DNA of 64,000 nucleotides from JALOAT01 sp041685115 (GTDB taxonomy: Bacteria > Pseudomonadota > Gammaproteobacteria > Thiohalomonadales > Thiohalomonadaceae): assembly GCA_041685115.1 (NCBI GenBank), contig JAWLGK010000002.1:62001-126000 (forward strand). The letters run 5' to 3'. Positions within the stretch are counted from its first letter, which is position 1, and every line of letters begins with the position of its first letter. The notes beneath the pieces were generated by a model, which saw only the letters and a program-made list of their open reading frames with translations, was not told the origin of the DNA and made no database searches. Both the position numbers and the translations under genes were made by a program. Positions 27,221 through 34,577 of this stretch are shown here, one piece after another.

Positions 27221-28530
27221 GACAGGGACTTGATGAACACCTTGGAGCGGCGCTGGTAGTTGTACATGGTCTGCTTCTGCACCGGCAGGTCCTGGATCTC
27301 GCCGGCCACGAAGCCGCGCTCCTGGAACCAGTGCGCGGTGCGCGTGGTGAGCACGAACAAGCGCCGGATGCCGAGGCCGCGCGCCTGGCGTTCCACATAG
27401 CGCAGCAGGCCGTCGCCGCGGCCGTGGCTGCGATAGTCCGGGTGTACGGCCATGCAGGCGACCTCGCCCACCTGCTCCTCGGGGAAAGGGTACAGGGCGG
27501 TGCAGGCGATGATCGTACCGTCCCGCTCCACCACCACGAAGTGGTTGATCTCCATCTCCAGGCGCTCGCGCGAGCGCCGTACCAGCACGCCTTCCTCTTC
27601 CAGCGGCCGGATGAGTTCCAGGATGCCGCCCACGTCGGCGATGGTGGCTTGGCGCGTGCCCTCGTAGGCCTCGCCGGTGACCAGGGTGCCGATGCCGTCG
27701 CGGGTGAACAGTTCCAGCACCAGGGAGCCTTCCACCTGGCGGTCGAGGAGGTGGACGCGCCGCACGTGTTTGCGGCAGGCGTGCACCGCGCTGGTCAGGC
27801 CGCGCCGGACGGGGGTGGGCAGCTCCCGCGTGGCGAGCGCCGCCTCCGCCTCGCTCGGCGACAGCTCGCGCAACAGCGCACCCTGCTCGTCGAGCAGGCC
27901 GGGGCCGTCCACCAGATAGATGAGCTTGTCCGCCTTGAGGTGCACCGCCGCGGCGGTGGCCACGTCCTCGGCGCTCAGGTTGAACACCTCGCCGGTGGGC
28001 GAATAACCGATGGGCGAGAGCAGCACCAGGGCGCGGGCGTCCAGGGCGCGCGCGATGGCGGCGGCGTCCACGCTGCGTACCTCGCCGGTGTGCTGGTAAT
28101 CGACACCGTCGCGCACGCCGAGCGGCTGGGCGGTGACGAAGTTGCCCGAGACCACGCGGATGTCCGCGCCGGCCATGGGCGAGTTGGCCAGCCCCATGGA
28201 CAACAGCGCCTCGATCTCGATGCGCACCGTGCCGGCCGCCTCCTTCACGCATTCCAGCGCCGTGGCGTCGGTGAGGCGCAGGCCGTTCACGTAGCGGATC
28301 GCGGCGCCGCGCGTGCGCAGGCGCTCTTCGATCTGCGGCCGCGCCCCGTGCACCAACACCAGCCGTACGCCCAGGTTGTGCAGCAGCGCCACGTCGTGCA
28401 CCAGCCCGGCGAACTGGGCGTCGCGCAACATCTCGCCGCCGAAGGCGATCACGAACGTACGTTCACGAAACGCATTGATATACGGCGAGGAATTACGAAA
28501 CCAGCGGACGAAGGTCTGGGGATCGAGCAT
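27217..28530 (-). CDS. argA: Amino-acid N-acetyltransferase (N-acetylglutamate synthase)
   Basis: The 437-aa enzyme makes N-acetylglutamate from glutamate and acetyl-CoA, the first step of arginine synthesis. The N-terminal amino-acid-kinase-like domain (residues 20-285, TFVIAFGGEMLRD, LVLVHGARPQIEERL, LVLLSPIGYSPTGEVFNL) is the regulatory arginine-binding part in the family. The C-terminal GNAT domain (about 295-437) shows VGEVACMAVHPDYRSHGRGD and LFVLTTRTAHWFQERGF. ATG 28530 (MLDPQTFVRWFR) matches the family N-terminus. It heads an operon with dam and the ankyrin gene, and argE lies just upstream. Confidence 0.95.
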   Translation of the reverse strand: MLDPQTFVRWFRNSSPYINAFRERTFVIAFGGEMLRDAQFAGLVHDVALLHNLGVRLVLVHGARPQIEERLRTRGAAIRYVNGLRLTDATALECVKEAAGTVRIEIEALLSMGLANSPMAGADIRVVSGNFVTAQPLGVRDGVDYQHTGEVRSVDAAAIARALDARALVLLSPIGYSPTGEVFNLSAEDVATAAAVHLKADKLIYLVDGPGLLDEQGALLRELSPSEAEAALATRELPTPVRRGLTSAVHACRKHVRRVHLLDRQVEGSLVLELFTRDGIGTLVTGEAYEGTRQATIADVGGILELIRPLEEEGVLVRRSRERLEMEINHFVVVERDGTIIACTALYPFPEEQVGEVACMAVHPDYRSHGRGDGLLRYVERQARGLGIRRLFVLTTRTAHWFQERGFVAGEIQDLPVQKQTMYNYQRRSKVFIKSLS

Positions 28531-28579
28531 GCGGGCTATTGTGGTTAGTCGCGGATCGCCGTGCAAGAAAAAAGCTTTA

Positions 28580-28750
28580 TCACGGGGAACACGGGGAAAA
28601 CCATTGTGAATTGCGGGGCGGGTGGAGCGGCCTCAGGTCGCGATTGGCCTTTCGATTTCAGCAAGGACAGTTGAAGCGATCCACGGGTGCCTGCATCGTC
28701 CCGCCAACAAAAACGGCTTCCCCCGTGTTCCCCGTGTCCCCCGTGTTCAG
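28580..28750. repeat. ACGGGGAAC-type inverted micro-repeat pair
   Basis: The left arm (CACGGGGAAC ACGGGGAAAA, from 28580) and right arm (CCCCCGTGTTCCCCGTGTCC, from about 28719) form an inverted pair separated by about 120 bp between argE and argA. The right arm runs into the argE stop codon. It is the third micro-repeat family in the window and could form a long cruciform or RNA hairpin. Confidence 0.8.
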
Positions 28751-29910
28751 GCTTTTTCTTCTTCCTCCAGGCAGAACCGCCGAATCAGCTGGCGCAGCAG
28801 GTCGACGGTGGGCTGGAGGCGGTCGAGGGCGAGGTATTCGTCGGGTTGGTGGGCCTGGGCGATGTCGCCGGGGCCGAGCACGATGGTGTCCATGCCCAGG
28901 GTGTTGAGGTAGGGGGCCTCGGTGCAGAAGGCCACGGCCTCGGCGCGGTGGCCGGTGAGGCGTTCGGCAGCGCGCACGATGGGTGAGTCCTCCGGGGTGT
29001 GCAGGGGCGGTGTGCCGTGGAACAGGGGCGTGACGTCCACGCCGAAACCGCGCCCGTCCAGGGCGGCATCCAGTCGGGACTTGAGGGTGGTGCGCAGCTC
29101 GTCGAGACCCATGCCCGGGAGGGCACGCAGGTCGATGTGCAGCTCGCAGGCGGCGCAGATGCGATTGGGATTGTCGCCGCCGTGGATGTGGCCGAGATTG
29201 AGGGTGGGCACCGGCACACGGAAACGCTCGTCCCGGTAGCTTGTCTGCAATTCCTCGCGCCAGCGCAGCACCTCGCCCAGGGCCAGATGCATGCCCTCGA
29301 TGGCGTTGAGGCCGAGGGACGGATCGCTGGAGTGGCCCGCACGGCCGGTGATGCGGATGGCCTCCATGAGGATGCCCTTGTGGGCGTTGATGGGGCGCAG
29401 GCCGGTGGGCTCGCCGATGACCGCATAGCGTGCCTGGGGCCGGCCCATGTCCACGAGCATCTTGGCGCCGTCCATGGAACTTTCTTCGTCGGCCGTGGCC
29501 AGCACTATGAGCGGTCGGCGCAGCTCGGCCGCGCGCAGGCCCCGGACGGCCTCCAGCACCAGGGCGAAGAAAGCCTTCATGTCCGAGGTGCCCAGGCCGT
29601 AGAGCCGTCCGTCCGCCTCGGTGAGCCGGAACGGGTCGTGGCGCCACAAGCCCTCGTCGTAGGGCACCGTATCGGTATGGCCCGCAAGCACCAGCCCGCC
29701 CGGGCCGCTGCCCAGGGTGGCGATGAGGTCGGCCTTGTTCGGTCGGCCCGGCAAGGGGAGCACTTCGACGCTGAAACCGAGCGTGCCCAGCCAGCCTTCC
29801 AGCAGCGTGATGACCGGCAGGTTGCCGGAATCGAAGGCGGGATTGACGCTGCTGACGGAAGGGGCCGCGATGAGCTCCTTCATCATGGGGACGAGGTCGG
29901 GGATTTGCAT
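28747..29910 (-). CDS. argE: Acetylornithine deacetylase
   Basis: The 387-aa M20-family zinc hydrolase releases ornithine from N-acetylornithine. Metal and catalytic motifs are visible: LVLAGHTDTVPYDE (His/Asp ligands), YGLGTSDMKAFFAL, IVLATADEESSMDG (catalytic Glu-Glu), a dimerisation segment around GRAGHSSDPSLGLNAIE, and the terminal TEAPYLNTLGMDTIVLGPG. ATG 29910 (MQIPDLVPMMKELIA) is the family start. It is transcribed in the same direction as argA, separated by the inverted micro-repeat, so the two are probably not tightly coupled. Confidence 0.93.
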   Translation of the reverse strand: MQIPDLVPMMKELIAAPSVSSVNPAFDSGNLPVITLLEGWLGTLGFSVEVLPLPGRPNKADLIATLGSGPGGLVLAGHTDTVPYDEGLWRHDPFRLTEADGRLYGLGTSDMKAFFALVLEAVRGLRAAELRRPLIVLATADEESSMDGAKMLVDMGRPQARYAVIGEPTGLRPINAHKGILMEAIRITGRAGHSSDPSLGLNAIEGMHLALGEVLRWREELQTSYRDERFRVPVPTLNLGHIHGGDNPNRICAACELHIDLRALPGMGLDELRTTLKSRLDAALDGRGFGVDVTPLFHGTPPLHTPEDSPIVRAAERLTGHRAEAVAFCTEAPYLNTLGMDTIVLGPGDIAQAHQPDEYLALDRLQPTVDLLRQLIRRFCLEEEEKA

Positions 29911-30027
29911 GGGGCAGATTGTGGGCGGCGGGCTGGTACGAGGCAACGGGATTTTTGTGTGTTCACCTGTATATCGGCAGATTTGGCCATGCTAGATTCT
30001 TGCGCCTTCGTTCTCGGATCGTCCCGG

Positions 30028-31161
30028 ATGATCAGGCCTGCCACTGTTGCGGATCTCGATGCGCTGGTCGGATTGGAAAACCAGTGTTTCCAGACCGATC
30101 GGCTGTCACGGCGCAGCTTCCGCTACATGCTCACCCGTGCTCACGCCTTCACCCTCATTTCCGAGGATGACGGCGAGGTGAACGGCTACGTGCTGGTGTT
30201 GCTCAACGAAGGCACTTCGCTGGCCCGCCTGTACTCCATCGCCATCGACGAGCGCGCACGCGGGCGCGGTGTTGGCGCGGCGCTGGTGACGGCGGCCGAG
30301 GAAGAGGCTATCGCCCAGGACCGCGTGGACATGCGCCTGGAGATCCGCCGTGACAACGCCGCCTCCATCGGCCTGTTTACCAAGCTGGGCTATCGCCAGT
30401 TCGGCATCTATTCCGACTACTACGAGGATCACATGGAAGCCCTGCGCTTCCAGAAATCCCTGGTGGCCCTGCGTCCGAACATGGCGCATGTGCCGTACTA
30501 CCAGCAGACCCTCGAATTCACCTGTGGCCCGGCGGCGCTCATGATGGCCATGCGCGTGCTCGACCCGGGCATCAATCTGGGCCGCAGCCTCGAACTGCGC
30601 CTGTGGCGCGAGTCCACCACCGTGTTCATGACCGCCGGCCACGGCGGCTGTGGTCCCTATGGCCTCGCACTCTCCGCCCATCACCGCGGCTTCGACGTGG
30701 AGGTGTACGTCAACGACGAGGGCGCGCTGTTCGTCGATTCCGTGCGCAGCGAGGAGAAGAAGGAAGTGATCCGGTTGGTGCAGGAGGATTTCCTCGAAGA
30801 GCTGGCCAGCAAGCCCATCCCCGTCCACTACCGGCAGCTGTCGCTGCAGGAAACCAAGGAAAAGTTCGATGCCGGGGCCATTCCCGTCGTGCTGATCAGT
30901 TCCTACCGCATCTACAAGGAAAAATTCCCCCACTGGGTGGTGATCACCGGTTTTGATGACCGTTTCGTGTACGTGCACGACCCGTACGTGGACGTGGAAA
31001 AAGGCAAGACAGACACCGATTGCATGAGCATGCCCATCCTGCAAAAAGATTTCGAACGCATGGCCCGCTACGGCAAGAGCGGACTGCGCGCCGCTTTGAT
31101 CATCAGTAAACCCAAGGAAGCGGAACCGAGCCGCGGCAAAGGAGCGCGAGCCCGCAAATGA
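30028..31161 (+). CDS. GNAT acetyltransferase fused to C39-like peptidase
   Basis: The 377-aa two-domain protein has a GNAT domain (about residues 1-140: MIRPATVADLDALVGLE, acetyl-CoA loop ARGRGVGAALV at 77-87, DNAASIGLFTKLGYR) joined to a papain-like C39 domain (about 150-360). The C39 domain has the catalytic set QTLEFTCGPAALMMAM (Gln160, Cys166), PHWVVITGFDD (His302) and VYVHDPY (Asp318). There is no signal peptide or membrane segment, so it is cytosolic, unlike bacteriocin-exporter C39 domains. It overlaps the ATP-grasp ligase gene by 4 bp (ATGA), and in other genomes this pair also travels together. Likely role: making or trimming a peptide or acylated amino-acid tag. ATG 30028 is preferred to 29989. 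Confidence 0.9.
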   Translation: MIRPATVADLDALVGLENQCFQTDRLSRRSFRYMLTRAHAFTLISEDDGEVNGYVLVLLNEGTSLARLYSIAIDERARGRGVGAALVTAAEEEAIAQDRVDMRLEIRRDNAASIGLFTKLGYRQFGIYSDYYEDHMEALRFQKSLVALRPNMAHVPYYQQTLEFTCGPAALMMAMRVLDPGINLGRSLELRLWRESTTVFMTAGHGGCGPYGLALSAHHRGFDVEVYVNDEGALFVDSVRSEEKKEVIRLVQEDFLEELASKPIPVHYRQLSLQETKEKFDAGAIPVVLISSYRIYKEKFPHWVVITGFDDRFVYVHDPYVDVEKGKTDTDCMSMPILQKDFERMARYGKSGLRAALIISKPKEAEPSRGKGARARK

Positions 31162-32639
31162 CCACGCAAATCATCGTCGTCGAAGACCCTGCCGACTGGA
31201 AACTGGATCCCCCGGAAGGGATCCCGATCGTCAACGTGGACGACTATCTCACGGGCCAGCAATACCTGAAGCTCAAGAACGTCCAGGTCATCAATCTGTG
31301 CCGCAGCTACAAATACCTGACGGTCGGCTACTACTGCTCGCTGCTGGCGCAGGCGCGCCGTCACCGCGTGGTGCCATCGGTCAAGAGTATCCTGGATCTC
31401 TCCAGCAAGGCCATGTACAGCCTCGACGCGGAAGACCTGGACGAGAAGGTGGAGAAGAGCCTGGGCAAGCGGCATTCCACCAGCGGCATCGACGAGTTCA
31501 AGATGGAGGTGTACTTCGGGCAGTGCTTCGAATACCCCGAACTCTCCGGCTTGGCGCGTCAGTTGTTCGAGGCCTTCCCTTGCCCGTTCCTGCGCGTGAC
31601 CTTCGAGCGTGAAGGCAAGTGGCGTATTGCCTCGATCAAGTCGGGCAGTATCCACAAACTGAACAAACCGGGCTTTGAGCAGTTCGCCGGCGCGCTGGCG
31701 GGGTACCAGAAAAAACGCTGGCGATCGCGCAAGAAGATCCCCTCGCGTTATGACCTCGCCATCCTCTACGACCCCGTCGATCCGCAACCGCCCTCCAAGC
31801 TGAGCGCCCTGAAGAAATTCATCCGCGCCGGCCGCGAACTGGGTGTGAACGTGCAGCTCATCGAGCGCAAGGATTATGCACGCCTGGCGGAATACGACGC
31901 CCTGCTCATCCGCGTAACCACACGCATCAATCACTACACCTTCCGCTTCTCGAAAAAGGCCGAGAGCGAAGGCATGGTGGTGATCGACGACCCGCGCTCG
32001 ATCCTGCGCTGCACCAACAAGGTGTACTTGGCCGAGCTGCTGCGTGCCAACAAGGTGCCCGCACCGAAGACCGTCATCGTCGGCAAGAACGACGTGAGTG
32101 CCGCCGAAGAGGCCATCGGCTTTCCCATGGTCATGAAGATCCCGGACGGCTCGTTCTCCCAGGGCGTATTCAAGGTCAACAACCACGAGGAGATGATCGC
32201 CCGCGCCGAGCAGCTGTTCGAGCGCACCGAGCTGTTCCTCGCCCAGGAATTCCTCTACACCGAATTCGACTGGCGCATCGGCATTCTCAACCGCAAACCG
32301 CTGTTCGCCTGCCAGTATTTCATGACCAAGAAGCACTGGCAGATCGTCCACTACGACGGCAAGGGCAAATTCACCGAAGGCGCCTTCAAGACCTGGCCCG
32401 TGGAACAGGCCCCCAAGGAGGTGGTGGATGTGGCCCTCAAGGCCGCCAATCTCATCGGCGACGGGCTCTATGGGGTGGACGTGAAGCAGAATAAGGACGG
32501 TGTCTACGTCATCGAAGTGAACGACAACCCGAACATCGACGCCGGCATCGAGGACAAGTATCTGGAAAAGAAGCTGTATGAGGCCATTATCGGCGAATTC
32601 GCACGGCGTCTCGACCTGCGCCGGACCCGGGAGCGATGA
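31158..32639 (+). CDS. RimK-like ATP-grasp ligase with RLAN N-terminal domain
   Basis: The 493-aa protein has an N-terminal RLAN-type domain (about residues 1-160; YKYLTVGYYCSLLAQARRH, VVPSVKSILDLS), a linker, and a C-terminal ATP-grasp domain (about 265-480; NKVPAPKTVIV, FPMVMKIPDGSFSQGVFKV, YTEFDWRIGILN, LYGVDVKQNKDGVYVIEVND with the metal-binding EVNDNPN). ATP-grasp enzymes of the RimK group join an amino acid to a carboxylate through an acyl-phosphate. Coupling with the GNAT/C39 gene (ATGA overlap) suggests a ligate-and-process pathway. The product is unknown. Confidence 0.92.
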   Translation: MTTQIIVVEDPADWKLDPPEGIPIVNVDDYLTGQQYLKLKNVQVINLCRSYKYLTVGYYCSLLAQARRHRVVPSVKSILDLSSKAMYSLDAEDLDEKVEKSLGKRHSTSGIDEFKMEVYFGQCFEYPELSGLARQLFEAFPCPFLRVTFEREGKWRIASIKSGSIHKLNKPGFEQFAGALAGYQKKRWRSRKKIPSRYDLAILYDPVDPQPPSKLSALKKFIRAGRELGVNVQLIERKDYARLAEYDALLIRVTTRINHYTFRFSKKAESEGMVVIDDPRSILRCTNKVYLAELLRANKVPAPKTVIVGKNDVSAAEEAIGFPMVMKIPDGSFSQGVFKVNNHEEMIARAEQLFERTELFLAQEFLYTEFDWRIGILNRKPLFACQYFMTKKHWQIVHYDGKGKFTEGAFKTWPVEQAPKEVVDVALKAANLIGDGLYGVDVKQNKDGVYVIEVNDNPNIDAGIEDKYLEKKLYEAIIGEFARRLDLRRTRER

Positions 32640-32691
32640 GGCCAGTCCTTGGCGCACTTGCGGGGCCGCAGCGAGAAATACCGGGGTGTTC

Positions 32692-32719
32692 TTGACATCG
32701 CATCACCGGTGCGTAAAAT
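32692..32719 (+). promoter_or_regulatory. Sigma-70 promoter of tRNA-Met
   Basis: TTGACA (32692-32697) and TAAAAT (32714-32719) are separated by 16 bp. They are followed by a GC-rich discriminator (CTCGCCCC) just before the tRNA, as expected for growth-rate-controlled stable-RNA promoters. Confidence 0.85.
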
Positions 32720-32731
32720 CTCGCCCCCTAC

Positions 32732-32808
32732 GGCTACGTAGCTCAGCTGGTTAGAGCACAGCACTCATAATGCTGGGGTCCTCAGTTCGATTCTGAGCGT
32801 AGCCACCA
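32732..32808 (+). tRNA. tRNA-Met (elongator), anticodon CAT
   Basis: This is a complete 77-nt cloverleaf with CCA encoded. The acceptor stem is GGCTACG/CGTAGCC, the D-loop sequence is GCTCAGCTGGTTAGAGC, the anticodon loop is CTCATAA, and the T-arm contains TTCGATT. It closely matches the E. coli elongator Met tRNA, which separates it from initiator tRNA and tRNA-Ile2. Confidence 0.97.
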
Positions 32809-32815
32809 TCCAGCG

Positions 32816-32848
32816 AACCCGCGTCCCGCAAGGCACGCGGGTTTTTTT
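32816..32848 (+). terminator. Rho-independent terminator of tRNA-Met
   Basis: Stem CCCGCG/CGCGGG (32818-32823 and 32836-32841) is followed immediately by seven T residues (32842-32848). Confidence 0.9.
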
Positions 32849-32877
32849 GCGCCCCGCGCGGCCCGCGGCCCACCCGG

Positions 32878-33402
32878 TCAGTGGCCCTTGCGCTTCTCGC
32901 TCAGCCAGTCCATCAACGCGAACAGCACGCCCGACAACACGAAGGTGAGGTGGATACCGACCTTCCAGGCCAGCTCCACGTTGCCGGCCGGCGTCAGTTC
33001 GGCGGCACTCATGTGCATGAACGACTTGAGCAGCTCGATGGCCGAGATCGCCACGATGGAGCCGATGACCTTCATCTTCAGGTCGGAAAAATCCACGTGG
33101 CCCATCCATTCGGGCCGGTCTTCGTGGCCCGCCGTATCGATCTTCGATACGAAGTTCTCGTAGCCACTGAAGATGATGATGAGCAGCAGGTTGCCGATCA
33201 GCGCCATGTCGATGAGTGACAGGATGCCGACCACGACCTCGCCCTCGCTCGCGGTCGTGATGTGGCCCAGCATGTGGAAGAATTCGCTCGCAAATGTGAC
33301 GAGCAGCAGCACGATGGCGCCGAGCAGGCCGAGATAGAACGGCGCGAGCAACCAGCGGCTGTTGAAGACGACTTTTTCGAGCAGTTTCTCCAGGGTGTGC
33401 AT
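32878..33402 (-). CDS. UPF0114/YqhA-family membrane protein
   Basis: The 174-aa inner-membrane protein has four hydrophobic segments (WLLAPFYLGLLGAIVLLLVT, GILSLIDMALIGNLLLIIIF, KVIGSIVAISAIELLKSFM, VGIHLTFVLSGVLFALMDWL) and the family-typical SGYENFVSKID. The function of the family is unknown. ATG 33402 begins MHTLEKLLEKVVFNSRW, the conserved N-terminus. Confidence 0.88.
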   Translation of the reverse strand: MHTLEKLLEKVVFNSRWLLAPFYLGLLGAIVLLLVTFASEFFHMLGHITTASEGEVVVGILSLIDMALIGNLLLIIIFSGYENFVSKIDTAGHEDRPEWMGHVDFSDLKMKVIGSIVAISAIELLKSFMHMSAAELTPAGNVELAWKVGIHLTFVLSGVLFALMDWLSEKRKGH

Positions 33403-33648
33403 GACGATTGGGATCTCGCAGGAAACGGGGCGCCAGGGGGCGTCGGGAAGGGCGCCATTCTAGCGCATCGCTTCGACACGGCGCCGCTTGCGGCGGTCGG
33501 CGTGGCGGTTTTTTTTGATCCACCGGGTTTTCGGCAGCGGCTATACTCTCCGTGCAGGCGGATCAGGGACGTTTGTAGAGAGCCCTTTTTCCTCCAATCG
33601 GCCGCGGTCCGCTGCAATCCCTAAGTTTATTTTTCGAGGTTTGCTTCA

Positions 33649-33852
33649 ATGAGTGTCGGTACTGTGAAGTGGTTCAACGAGGCCAAGGGCTTTGGTTTCA
33701 TTACCCCGTCCGAGGGTGGCGAGGACATCTTCGTTCACTTTTCCGCCATCAAGGGCGAAGGATTCCGAACCCTGCGCGAAGGCCAGAAGGTGACCTTCGA
33801 GGTGACCCGCGGACCCAAAGGGCTGCAGGCATCGAACGTCATGCCCGCCTAA
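33649..33852 (+). CDS. Cold-shock-domain protein (CspA family)
   Basis: The 67-aa single-stranded nucleic-acid-binding protein has RNP1 KGFGFI (13-18) and RNP2 DIFVHF (26-31), acting as an RNA chaperone. A TATACT -10-like hexamer at 33542-33547 would give a leader of roughly 95 nt, consistent with the long structured 5' UTRs of cold-shock genes. No clear -35 is seen. A GAGG site lies 9 nt before the ATG. A terminator follows directly. Confidence 0.95.
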   Translation: MSVGTVKWFNEAKGFGFITPSEGGEDIFVHFSAIKGEGFRTLREGQKVTFEVTRGPKGLQASNVMPA

Positions 33853-33870
33853 GGGTGAGTGACTGCGAAG

Positions 33871-33898
33871 ACCCTGCCCACCGGCAGGGTTTTCGTTT
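33871..33898 (+). terminator. Rho-independent terminator after the cold-shock gene
   Basis: Stem ACCCTGCC/GGCAGGGT (33871-33878 and 33883-33890) with a 4-nt loop is followed by TTTTCGTTT. Confidence 0.88.
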
Positions 33899-33940
33899 AA
33901 AGGATCCGGCGTGCCTTGCGCGGCTCGGCCGAGCCGCCTA

Positions 33941-34375
33941 TCACCAGAATTTCCGCAACCACTTCTGCTTGACGCCGTGTGCGGTCAAGTGGCCGGCAAA
34001 GCTTTTGTCGACGCGCTGGATGTGGTCCATGAGCCAGTCCTTGAGGAAATACAGCAGTTCCATGCCGACGCTTTGATCGCCGGCCTTGAACTGGGCGTGC
34101 AACAGTTCGACGCGAACCACGATCTTGTCATGAATAGTCTTGTGTTGCTCGTAACCTTCGTAGGCGAACAGACGCATCAGGCACTCTTCCACGGAAAAGT
34201 GCACCCGGGTGTAACGCACCAGTTCGTCGAACACGTCCGCGATGGTGTCTTGGTTGTCCTTCCGGGCCAGGGCTTCGTATAGCTTGTTGATGAGCGAAAC
34301 CAGGCATTTATGTTGTTCGTCGATCTCCTGAATATCGACGCTGAATTCATCGCTCCACGCAATCATCACAGCCAT
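33941..34375 (-). CDS. Bacteriohemerythrin
   Basis: The 144-aa oxygen-binding di-iron four-helix bundle carries the ligands DEQHKCLVSLINKLYEAL (His plus helix), HFSVEECLM (HxxxE), HKTIHDKI and WLMDHIQRVD. It probably carries oxygen or senses it for a partner; no chemotaxis domain is fused. The start is ATG 34375, preceded by a GGGGGG-rich site. Cysteine residues near the iron site (EQHKC, EECLM) are unremarkable in this family. Confidence 0.93.
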   Translation of the reverse strand: MAVMIAWSDEFSVDIQEIDEQHKCLVSLINKLYEALARKDNQDTIADVFDELVRYTRVHFSVEECLMRLFAYEGYEQHKTIHDKIVVRVELLHAQFKAGDQSVGMELLYFLKDWLMDHIQRVDKSFAGHLTAHGVKQKWLRKFW

Positions 34376-34577
34376 GACATCCCCCCATTCTGTCAATCCA
34401 TGGCAACGGGGGAGCCTAGCATTCGCCGCCTGGCGCGTCGGTTGATGCAGGTCAATGGCAGGCCCGATTTGCTGCCCGTACCCGCGGGGCATGTGGGCGA
34501 GGATTTTCCTGGCCGCACGGGGCGTCGCGACATGAAATGAAGCCGCTGGACAACCGTATGGGTTAACATCGCGCGGC

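Noticed and set aside
28539..28907. Plus-strand ORFs between argA and argE
   Set aside because: Composed of the ACGGGGAAC-type repeat and the antisense of argE.
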